NCBI RefSeq assembly: GCF_025399895.1
Contig: NZ_JAODUA010000001.1
Coordinates: forward strand, 434,001-498,000
Source: Streptomyces sp. ASQP_92
Lineage (GTDB): Bacteria; Actinomycetota; Actinomycetes; Streptomycetales; Streptomycetaceae
Direction: 5' to 3'
DNA: 64,000 bases
Positions 33,627 to 40,523 of this stretch are shown here, one piece after another. The notes below the pieces were generated by a model. That model did no database searches, was not told where the DNA came from, and worked only from the letters and a program-made list of their open reading frames with translations. Numbering within the stretch: position 1 is the stretch's first letter; each line of letters opens with the position of its first letter. A program made the translations under genes and the position numbers.

Positions 33627-33654
33627 ACGGATATCAGGTGACGGATATCAGGTG
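33627..33654 (+). repeat. Tandem 14-bp repeat after the RNase E/G stop
   Basis: ACGGATATCAGGTG occurs twice head to tail (33627-33640 and 33641-33654). It is followed by an inverted TGTCAG/CTGACA (33653-33671). Confidence 0.8.
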
Positions 33655-33761
33655 TCAGACAACGCCTGACAGTCATCGGCTATCGGCCGGCCGCCACCAG
33701 GCAGTGGGCAACGGCTGACAACTGCCGCCCCGCGCCGAGCAGTTGGCCCGCACGCGGCCCA

Positions 33762-33794
33762 GGAGCCCGCCCCCGGACACCGGGGGCGGGCTCC
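33762..33794 (+). terminator. Terminator of the RNase E/G gene
   Basis: A 15-bp perfect stem (33762-33776 and 33780-33794) has a 3-nt loop. Confidence 0.88.
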
Positions 33795-33855
33795 GTCGTA
33801 CGGGCGGCTAATGGGCGGGGTTTGGTCGCTGAGCAGCGCGGGTAATGACGCTGGT

Positions 33856-33884
33856 TTGACCCACCACGTCCGGCCCCGTAGCCT
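33856..33884 (+). promoter_or_regulatory. Vegetative promoter of rplU-rpmA
   Basis: TTGACC (33856-33861) and TAGCCT (33879-33884) are separated by 17 bp, a good match to the Streptomyces housekeeping sigma consensus. The start would be near 33892, giving a leader of about 120 nt before rplU. Such leaders on r-protein operons are often regulatory. Confidence 0.68.
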
Positions 33885-34014
33885 TGTCCCTCGGCGTGTT
33901 TATATACGCGCCTGCCCCTGAGCACCTCACCTCCCGGTCCGCCGGGGGAGGCCCCCTGCTTTCTGCGGGAGGGCTGGCTTCAAGGGTCCCGTATCGAGCG
34001 AGAGAGAGATCCGC

Positions 34015-34335
34015 GTGTACGCCATCGTGCGCAGCGGTGGTCGCCAGCACAAGGTTGCTGTCGGCGACATCGTTGAGGTTGACAAGATTTCCACTGCCAA
34101 GGTTGGCGACACGGTCGAGCTCTCGACCCTGCTCGTTGTCGACGGCGACGCCGTGACCAGCGACCCGTGGGTGCTGGCCGGGATCAAGGTCACCGCCGAG
34201 ATCGTGGACCACCACAAGGGTGCCAAGATCGACATCCTTCGGTACAAGAACAAGACCGGTTACCGCCGTCGCCAGGGCCACCGCCAGCAGTACACGGCGA
34301 TCAAGGTCACCGGCATCCCCACGGCTGCGAAGTAA
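34015..34335 (+). CDS. rplU: 50S ribosomal protein L21
   Basis: 106 residues, standard for the family, starting [18 protein letters not shown] and ending with the typical [20 protein letters not shown]. It is a 23S rRNA-binding protein of the large subunit. GTG 34015 follows GAGAGAGA, a poor but usable ribosome-binding site. rpmA begins 14 nt after its stop, forming the common rplU-rpmA-obg order. Confidence 0.98.
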   Translation: MYAIVRSGGRQHKVAVGDIVEVDKISTAKVGDTVELSTLLVVDGDAVTSDPWVLAGIKVTAEIVDHHKGAKIDILRYKNKTGYRRRQGHRQQYTAIKVTGIPTAAK

Positions 34336-34349
34336 GGGACTGAGGAGAC

Positions 34350-34604
34350 ATGGCACACAAGAAGGGCGCATCGTCCACTCGGAACGGTCGCGACTCCAAC
34401 GCTCAGCGGCTCGGCGTCAAGCGCTTCGGCGGCCAGACCGTCAACGCCGGTGAGATCCTGGTCCGCCAGCGCGGCACCCACTTCCACCCGGGCGCGGGCG
34501 TCGGTCGCGGTGGCGACGACACCCTGTTCGCCCTGGAGGCCGGTGCGGTGCAGTTCGGCACCCACCGTGGCCGCAAGGTCGTGAACATCGTTCCGGCTGC
34601 CTGA
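34350..34604 (+). CDS. rpmA: 50S ribosomal protein L27
   Basis: 84 residues: [17 protein letters not shown], then [16 protein letters not shown], the N-terminal region that reaches the peptidyl transferase centre. There is no cleavable N-terminal extension of the Firmicute type. ATG 34350 has GAGGAG upstream. Confidence 0.98.
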   Translation: MAHKKGASSTRNGRDSNAQRLGVKRFGGQTVNAGEILVRQRGTHFHPGAGVGRGGDDTLFALEAGAVQFGTHRGRKVVNIVPAA

Positions 34605-34636
34605 TCACTTAGGCATCTGTAGAGCGATTCCAGCGG

Positions 34637-34675
34637 AGGCGGACCTCACTTCCCTTTCGGGAAGCGGGTCCGCCT
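34637..34675 (+). terminator. Terminator of rplU-rpmA
   Basis: AGGCGGACC (34637-34645) pairs with 34667-34675. An inner stem CTTCCC/GGGAAG has a TTTC loop, and the element ends in T-rich TTTCGC. Confidence 0.82.
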
Positions 34676-34752
34676 TTCGCGTGTTACAGAATAGACATCC
34701 CCGTATCTTCCCCCGGCCCGGCAACGGACGGGGGCCTCAGGAGGCACATCCC

Positions 34753-36192
34753 ATGACCACCTTCGTGGACCGCGTCGAGCTGCACGTCGCCGCGGGTAAC
34801 GGAGGCCACGGCTGTGCCTCCGTCCACCGTGAGAAGTTCAAGCCGCTGGGCGGCCCGGACGGCGGAAACGGCGGCCGTGGCGGCGATGTCACCCTGGTCG
34901 TCGACCAGTCCGTGACCACGCTTCTCGACTACCACCACTCGCCGCACCGCAAGGCCACCAACGGCCAGCCCGGCGCCGGTGACAACCGCTCCGGCAAGGA
35001 CGGCCAGGACCTGGTCCTGCCCGTGCCCGACGGCACCGTCGTCCTCGACAAGCAGGGCAACGTGCTGGCCGACCTCGTCGGCGAGGGCACCACCTACGTC
35101 GCGGGCCAGGGCGGCCGCGGCGGCCTCGGCAACGCGGCGCTCTCCTCGGCCCGCCGCAAGGCCCCCGGCTTCGCGCTGCTCGGCGTCCCGGGCGAGTCCG
35201 CCGACATCGTCCTGGAGCTCAAGAGCGTCGCCGACGTGGCCCTGGTGGGTTACCCGAGCGCGGGCAAGTCCTCGCTGATCTCGGTGCTCTCCGCAGCCAA
35301 GCCGAAGATCGCGGACTACCCGTTCACGACGCTCGTCCCCAACCTCGGTGTGGTGACGGCCGGCTCGACCGTCTACACCATCGCCGACGTCCCCGGCCTG
35401 ATCCCCGGCGCCAGCCAGGGCAAGGGCCTCGGCCTGGAGTTCCTGCGCCACGTCGAGCGCTGCTCGGTGCTCGTGCACGTCCTGGACACCGCCACGCTGG
35501 AGTCCGGCCGCGACCCGGTCTCCGACCTCGACATGATCGAGGAGGAGCTCAAGCAGTACGGCGGTCTCGACGACCGGCCGCGCCTGGTCGTCCTCAACAA
35601 GATCGACATCCCGGACGGCCAGGAGCTCGCGGAGATGATCCGCCCGGACCTGGAGGCCCGCGGCTACCAGGTCTTCGAGGTCTCCGCCGTCGCCCGTACG
35701 GGCCTGAAGGAGCTGTCCTTCGCGCTCGCCGGGATCGTCGCGCAGGCGAGGGCCGCCAAGCCCAAGCAGGAGTCGACCCGTATCGTCATCCGGCCCCGTG
35801 CCGTCGACGACGCGGGCTTCACCGTCGTCTTCGACGAGGCGAACGAGGTCTACCGGGTGCGTGGCGAGAAGCCGGAGCGCTGGATCCGCCAGACCGACTT
35901 CAACAACGACGAGGCCGTCGGCTACCTCGCCGACCGCCTCAACCGCCTCGGCGTCGAGGAGGCCCTGATGAAGGCCGGTGCGCGCGCGGGCGACGGCGTG
36001 GCCATCGGCCCCGAGGAGAACGCGGTCGTCTTCGACTGGGAGCCGACGATGATGGCGGGTGCGGAGATGCTGGGGCGGCGTGGCGAGGACCACCGCCTCG
36101 AGGCGCCGCGTCCGGCCGCGCAGCGGCGCCGGGACCGGGATGCGGAGCGGGACGAGGCGGACCAGGAGTTCAAGGAGTTCGGCCCCTTCTGA
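34753..36192 (+). CDS. obgE: GTPase Obg (CgtA)
   Basis: 479 residues: an Obg fold (about 1-158) with Gly-rich segments such as [14 protein letters not shown], then a TRAFAC GTPase domain with G1 GYPSAGKS (166-173), G3 DVPG (in TIADVPGLI) and G4 NKID, and a C-terminal OCT domain (about 345-425, [16 protein letters not shown]). A 50S assembly and stress GTPase; in Streptomyces it also affects aerial growth. ATG 34753 has AGGAGG 8 nt upstream; an open frame from 34681 adds residues without support. The tail after OCT is charged. Confidence 0.96.
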   Translation: MTTFVDRVELHVAAGNGGHGCASVHREKFKPLGGPDGGNGGRGGDVTLVVDQSVTTLLDYHHSPHRKATNGQPGAGDNRSGKDGQDLVLPVPDGTVVLDKQGNVLADLVGEGTTYVAGQGGRGGLGNAALSSARRKAPGFALLGVPGESADIVLELKSVADVALVGYPSAGKSSLISVLSAAKPKIADYPFTTLVPNLGVVTAGSTVYTIADVPGLIPGASQGKGLGLEFLRHVERCSVLVHVLDTATLESGRDPVSDLDMIEEELKQYGGLDDRPRLVVLNKIDIPDGQELAEMIRPDLEARGYQVFEVSAVARTGLKELSFALAGIVAQARAAKPKQESTRIVIRPRAVDDAGFTVVFDEANEVYRVRGEKPERWIRQTDFNNDEAVGYLADRLNRLGVEEALMKAGARAGDGVAIGPEENAVVFDWEPTMMAGAEMLGRRGEDHRLEAPRPAAQRRRDRDAERDEADQEFKEFGPF

Positions 36193-36272
36193 GGCTGGGC
36201 CGGGCCGCTCCCCGGGGCCTTCCCCGGACCCGGCCCGGCTCCACCGCGAGCTTCCGCGGCACCAAGCCTTTT

Positions 36273-36292
36273 GCGCAGTTCCCCGCGCCCCT
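36273..36292 (+). repeat. Dispersed repeat A, copy 3
   Basis: An exact copy of GCGCAGTTCCCCGCGCCCCT. Confidence 0.8.
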
Positions 36293-36327
36293 AAACGCTC
36301 TCGATCCTGCGGACCGTGCTCGCTTCC

Positions 36328-36348
36328 CGCGCAGTTCCCCGCGCCCCT
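36328..36348 (+). repeat. Dispersed repeat A, copy 4
   Basis: It contains the exact 20-bp core and is preceded by GGACCGTGCTCGCTTC, which also precedes copy 5. Confidence 0.8.
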
Positions 36349-36380
36349 GGCGGGGTCGGTGCTGGCCTGCACCGGGCATT

Positions 36381-36450
36381 TCAGCCCGTCCGGCGTTTGA
36401 GGACGAGCGCCGTTCAGGCGCGATCGGGGTCTGGGGCGGAGCCCCAGGGG
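36381..36450 (+). repeat. 70-bp direct repeat B, copy 1
   Basis: It begins TCAGCCCGTCCGGCGTTTGA and ends in CTGGGGCGGAGCCCCAG, which itself folds as a hairpin. It is identical to copy 2. This type is widely dispersed in Streptomyces genomes. Confidence 0.85.
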
Positions 36451-36478
36451 CTTTTGGCTGCGGACCGTGCTCGCTTCT

Positions 36479-36499
36479 CGCGCAGTTCCTCGCGCCCCT
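36479..36499 (+). repeat. Dispersed repeat A, copy 5
   Basis: It has the core with one change (CTCG for CCCG). Confidence 0.75.
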
Positions 36500-36530
36500 A
36501 GTTACTCGGTGCGGGTCCGCACGGGACACC

Positions 36531-36600
36531 TCAGCCCGTCCGGCGTTTGAGGACGAGCGCCGTTCAGGCGCGATCGGGGTCTGGGGCGGAGCCCCAGGGG
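36531..36600 (+). repeat. 70-bp direct repeat B, copy 2
   Basis: Identical to copy 1, 150 bp downstream, and placed directly before the GT2 gene promoter. Confidence 0.85.
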
Positions 36601-36647
36601 GCGGCCCCCAGGGCTCGGGGCGGAGGCCCAGGGGGTGGGGGCTCCCG

Positions 36648-36653
36648 TAGGAT
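36648..36653 (+). promoter_or_regulatory. -10 box of a probable leaderless GT2 promoter
   Basis: TAGGAT ends 6 nt before GTG 36660, and no Shine-Dalgarno is present. Confidence 0.62.
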
Positions 36654-36659
36654 TCTTGG

Positions 36660-38294
36660 GTGAGCCAGAGTTCCACTTCTTCGGGCGGCCCCCAGCGCGT
36701 CAGCGTCGTCGTCATCGCCTACAACGACGCCGGTCTCGTGGGCGCCGCCGTGCGCTCGGCTCTGGCACAGGGCCCCGCCGTCGGCGAGGTCGTGGCGGTC
36801 GACGACTGTTCCAGCGACGACACGGCCGCCGTTCTGGACCAGCTCGCCACCACCGAGCCCCGGCTGCGCGTCGTGCGCCGCACCGAGAACAGCGGCGGCT
36901 GCGGAACACCCCGCAACGACGGGATCGCCGCCGCCACCGGCGCGTACGTCATGTTCCTCGACAGCGACGACGTGCTGCCCCCCGGAGCCGTCGAGGCGCT
37001 CCTGACCGCGGCCGAGAAGCACGGCACCGAGATCACCGTCGGCCGTGCCGTGCGCCGTGAACTGCCCGCCGGGCGCGATGTGCGCTGGCAGCCCGGGCTC
37101 TACCGGGAGGCGGCCGTGTACGAGTCGCCCGAGGACGAGCCGGCCCTGCTGCACGACACGCTGTGCGTCAACAAGCTCTACCGGCGAGACTTCTTGACGA
37201 GTCGTCATATTCGTTTCCCCGACGGCAAGTTCGTGTACGAGGACTTCGTCTTCACCGCCCGCGTGTACGCCGCCGCGCCCCGCGTCGCCGTGGTGCCCGA
37301 GCTCGTCTACATCTGGCATGTGCGCCGCGCCGCCGCCCAGGTGTCCCTCTCGCTCGCCCGCAAGGACGTCGCCAACTGGCAGGCACGTATCACCGCCCAC
37401 ACCGAGGCCGTCGAGGCGTTCCGGGCCGCCGGGCGCCCCGCGCTCGCGGCCGCCTGTCGCACCAAGTTCGTCGACTACGACCTGTGTCTGTACCTGCGCG
37501 AGCTGCGCGTACGCGACGCCGTCTACCAAGCCCGATGGTGGGAGCTGACCCGCGCACACCTCGCCGGCTTCGAGGCCGCCGACGTGGCCGCGGCCGCCGC
37601 TCCGTCCCGCTGGCTCGCGCGCGTCGTGCTCGCCGCCGACGAGCCCCGCGACCTGGACCGGCTCTCCCAGCTCGCCGCCGACCCCGCCCGCCTCACCCCG
37701 CCGTACGCCGCCGAAGGATCCACCCCCGTGTGGGCCGACGACCTCGTGGACGTCCCCCTGGACGGGTTCGAGGCGCTGCCCGCCGACCGGCTCCCCGTCA
37801 CCGTGGACGCGACGCTGCTCGCCGGCCGGCGCGGGGTCCTCAAGCTGCGCGTGCACGAGCTGTACGGACGACTCGCGGCCGCCGGCGCCCCCACGAGCGC
37901 GGACGTCGAGTTCGTGCCCAGGGACGGCGGCGAGAGCGCCCTGACCGTCACCGCGCCGCTGCGCGAGAGCGACGGCGGCTGGAGCGGCCAGGTCCCCGTG
38001 TCCCTGGCCCGGCTCGCGGCGTACGGCGGGCGCGGCACCCAGATCTGGGACCTTCGGGTCCGCCTGAACACCCCGGCGGGGCCCGGCGCGCGCACCGCGG
38101 TGCGGGCCCGGGCGGCGGGGCTGCGGCGCACGGCCGTCCCCGGCAGCCGGTACGGTGTTCTGCTGGTGCAGCCGTACCGGACGTCGAGCGGATCGCTCGC
38201 GGTGCGGCTCGCGCCCGGAGTGCAGGGGGCCTTCGGGGTGGTCGGCGGGAAGCTGCGCAGACTGGCCCGGACGGCTCGATCAAGGCGACGATGA
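36660..38294 (+). CDS. GT2-family glycosyltransferase
   Basis: 544 residues. A GT-A domain (about 10-280) shows VSVVVIAYNDAGLV, the DxD-type metal site FLDSDDV and VNKLYRRDFL with YEDFVF. The second half has beta-rich segments but no catalytic motif I know. Its first 300 residues resemble the N-terminal half of the TagF-like fusion encoded at 40520-43390, and both share the NSGGCG-PRN segment. It probably adds sugar to a wall polymer. The start is leaderless GTG 36660. It is followed by galE after 16 nt. Confidence 0.9.
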   Translation: MSQSSTSSGGPQRVSVVVIAYNDAGLVGAAVRSALAQGPAVGEVVAVDDCSSDDTAAVLDQLATTEPRLRVVRRTENSGGCGTPRNDGIAAATGAYVMFLDSDDVLPPGAVEALLTAAEKHGTEITVGRAVRRELPAGRDVRWQPGLYREAAVYESPEDEPALLHDTLCVNKLYRRDFLTSRHIRFPDGKFVYEDFVFTARVYAAAPRVAVVPELVYIWHVRRAAAQVSLSLARKDVANWQARITAHTEAVEAFRAAGRPALAAACRTKFVDYDLCLYLRELRVRDAVYQARWWELTRAHLAGFEAADVAAAAAPSRWLARVVLAADEPRDLDRLSQLAADPARLTPPYAAEGSTPVWADDLVDVPLDGFEALPADRLPVTVDATLLAGRRGVLKLRVHELYGRLAAAGAPTSADVEFVPRDGGESALTVTAPLRESDGGWSGQVPVSLARLAAYGGRGTQIWDLRVRLNTPAGPGARTAVRARAAGLRRTAVPGSRYGVLLVQPYRTSSGSLAVRLAPGVQGAFGVVGGKLRRLARTARSRRR

Positions 38295-38310
38295 GGACGT
38301 GGACTCGCAT

Positions 38311-39291
38311 ATGACTTTTCTGATCACTGGCGGCGCCGGATACATCGGCTCCCATGTCGTGAGGGCCATGACGTCGGCGGGGGAGCGCGTCGTCGTCCTC
38401 GACGACCTGTCCACCGGTGACGCCGGCCGGTTGCCGCAGGGTGTGCCGCTGGTGGTCGGCTCCGTCCTCGACCGCGAGCTCGTGGACCGCACCCTCGCCG
38501 AGCACTCCGTCACCGGCGTCGTGCACCTGGCGGGCAAGAAGCAGGTCGGCGAGTCCGTCGAGATCCCGCTGCACTACTACCGGGAGAACGTGTTCGGCCT
38601 GACCGTGCTCCTGGAGGCGGTCGCCTCCGCGGGCGTGCGCACCTTCCTGTTCTCCTCCTCCGCCTCCGTGTACGGCATGCCGGACGTCGACCTCGTCACC
38701 GAGGACACCCCCTGCCTGCCGATGAGCCCGTACGGCGAGACCAAGCTCGCGGGCGAGTGGCTGGTGCGCGCGGCCGGAAAGGCCCACGGCATCGCCACCG
38801 GTTGCCTGCGCTACTTCAACGTGGCCGGCGCAGCCACCCCCGAGCTCGCCGACACCGGCATCTTCAACCTCGTACCGATGGTGTTCGAGAAGCTGGAGGA
38901 CGGGCAGCCGCCGCGCATCTTCGGCGACGACTACGCCACCCCCGACGGCACCTGTGTGCGCGACTACATCCACGTCGAGGACCTCGCCGACGCCCACCTG
39001 GCGGCCGCCCGCAAGCTCGCCGAGGCCGCGCGGGCCGGCGAGTACGGTGACCTGACCGTCAACATCGGCCGTGGCGAAGGCGTTTCGGTACGCGAGATGG
39101 TCGACCTGATCAACGAGATCAGCGGCCGCGGCATCGCCCCCGAGGTCCACCCGCGCCGCGCGGGCGACCCGGCCCGCGTCGTCGCCTCCGCCGACCGCAT
39201 CGCCGCCGAACTCGGCTGGAAGGCCCACCACGACGTCCGCTCGATGATCTCCTCGGCCTGGTCCGGCTGGCGCCACCACCGCGACGGCTGA
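38311..39291 (+). CDS. galE: UDP-glucose 4-epimerase
   Basis: 326 residues, SDR extended type. The NAD-binding GGAGYIGSH is at 7-15, the catalytic Ser lies in FSSSASVYG, and YxxxK is SPYGETK. The C-terminal NDGTCVRDYIHVEDLADAH-like segment (here TPDGTCVRDYIHV) is typical of GalE. It makes UDP-galactose, or UDP-GalNAc if its specificity is broad, presumably for the adjacent glycosyltransferases. ATG 38311 is the start; frames open upstream to 38155 overlap the GT2 gene. Its ribosome-binding site is weak, so coupling to the GT2 gene is likely. Confidence 0.93.
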   Translation: MTFLITGGAGYIGSHVVRAMTSAGERVVVLDDLSTGDAGRLPQGVPLVVGSVLDRELVDRTLAEHSVTGVVHLAGKKQVGESVEIPLHYYRENVFGLTVLLEAVASAGVRTFLFSSSASVYGMPDVDLVTEDTPCLPMSPYGETKLAGEWLVRAAGKAHGIATGCLRYFNVAGAATPELADTGIFNLVPMVFEKLEDGQPPRIFGDDYATPDGTCVRDYIHVEDLADAHLAAARKLAEAARAGEYGDLTVNIGRGEGVSVREMVDLINEISGRGIAPEVHPRRAGDPARVVASADRIAAELGWKAHHDVRSMISSAWSGWRHHRDG

Positions 39292-39310
39292 CCGGTCGCT
39301 CCCGCTCATA

Positions 39311-39343
39311 CGAAAGGCCCCGCCGGATCGGCGGGGCCTTTCG
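39311..39343. terminator. Bidirectional terminator between galE and the GT4 gene
   Basis: CGAAAGGCCCCGCCG (39311-39325) pairs perfectly with 39329-39343 around a 3-nt loop, with A and T runs on the two sides. Confidence 0.88.
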
Positions 39344-39356
39344 CGTGGAGCGTCGC

Positions 39357-40523
39357 TCAGCGCTCCAGGAACGCGAACAGATCCTCCCAGCGCCGGACGA
39401 TCTCGTCCGTCCGGTAGCGCTGGATGTTCTCGCGGGCCGCGTCGCCGAGCCGGTCGCGCAGCTCCTGGTCGGCCAGGAGGGACTCCAGGCGGCGCGCGAA
39501 GAGGAGAGTGTTGCCGGGCGGTGCGAGCAGGCCGTCCTCGCCGTCCCGGATGATCTCGCGGATGCCGGGTGCCACGTCGAAGGCCACGCACGGAACGCCC
39601 GTCGCCATGGCCTCAAGGAGCGAGAGCGGGAAGCCCTCGCCGCGCGAGGCCAGCGTGAAGACCGCGCCGTCCTTCAGCGCGCCCGCCGGGTCGTCGGTGC
39701 GGCCCATCCACTCCACCGAGCCGTCGAGACCGAGCTCGGTGCACTGGCGGCGCAGCGCCTCCTCGTCGGAGCCCGAACCGTAGATCCGCAGCGTCCAGCC
39801 GGGGTGCAGGGGAGCCACCCCGGCCCAGGCGTCAAGGAGCAGATCGGTGCCCTTCTCCTCGTGGAGCCGGCCGATGCTCACCACGTGCTTGGCGGTGCGC
39901 TCCGAGGGAGTCTCGGGGAAGAAGGGGAGCGGGTTGGGCATGAAGTCGACGTTGTCGAGCCTCTGTTGGGCCCACAGATCGGCGTCCTCGCGGGTCAGCG
40001 CGAGCAGCCGGTCGACGTCCTTGTAGAACCGCTTGACCCGCCCGAACCGGGAGGACTTGCGGCACGCCTCGAACGACTCGTGAGTCATGCCGATGACCGT
40101 CACGGACGACGTGTCCGCCAGCGCCACCCACTCCATCGCCCACACCTGCGTGACGATGACGACAGCCCCGGGCCGGGCCTGCCGGAACATCCGGGTGAGC
40201 TTCGCGGCCTGCTCCTGCATGCCCGCGGCACGGGCCGAGCGACGGCGGCGGTCGGCCACGTTCAGCTTGCCCTTGAGGCCGCGCGGGCCCGGCACCGACG
40301 GCGGATGGACGTCGTACAGCGTCGTCGTCAGATACGGCAGGTCGTCGCCCGGCTCGAAGGGGTGGCTGGGCGGGGTGATGCCGACCATGTGCACCCGGTT
40401 GCCGCCGGCCGCGAACAGCCCGGCCATCTGGTGCGACCAAGTGGCCACGCCGCCCAGCTCGTTGACGGCGTTCGAGACGAAGAAGATGTCACGGCCGCGG
40501 TCCCTGGCGGTCTGCTCGGTCAC
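39357..40523 (-). CDS. GT4-family glycosyltransferase
   Basis: 388 residues with a GT-B fold. The N-terminal half begins DIFFVSNAVNELGGVATWSHQMAGLF. The C-terminal half has IGRLHEEKGTDLLLDAW, the E-x7-E donor motif EGFPLSLLEAMATG and the closing VAFDVAPGIREII. GTG 40523 overlaps the stop of the TagF-like gene by 4 nt, so the two are translationally coupled; the open frame further upstream belongs to the other gene in another frame. It probably decorates or primes the polymer made by its partner. Confidence 0.93.
   Translation of the reverse strand: MTEQTARDRGRDIFFVSNAVNELGGVATWSHQMAGLFAAGGNRVHMVGITPPSHPFEPGDDLPYLTTTLYDVHPPSVPGPRGLKGKLNVADRRRRSARAAGMQEQAAKLTRMFRQARPGAVVIVTQVWAMEWVALADTSSVTVIGMTHESFEACRKSSRFGRVKRFYKDVDRLLALTREDADLWAQQRLDNVDFMPNPLPFFPETPSERTAKHVVSIGRLHEEKGTDLLLDAWAGVAPLHPGWTLRIYGSGSDEEALRRQCTELGLDGSVEWMGRTDDPAGALKDGAVFTLASRGEGFPLSLLEAMATGVPCVAFDVAPGIREIIRDGEDGLLAPPGNTLLFARRLESLLADQELRDRLGDAARENIQRYRTDEIVRRWEDLFAFLER

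Larger units (their letters stand above)
33607..34014. other. Intergenic region between RNase E/G and rplU
   Basis: It holds a tandem 14-bp repeat, a strong terminator, the rplU promoter and a leader of about 120 nt with possible hairpins. I see no gene. Confidence 0.8.
36193..36659. other. Repeat-only intergenic region between obg and the glycopolymer locus
   Basis: 467 nt with no supported gene. It contains three copies of dispersed repeat A and two identical 70-bp copies of repeat B, ending in a hairpin-rich CTGGGGCGGAGCCCCAG block and a TAGGAT -10 box. Confidence 0.75.
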
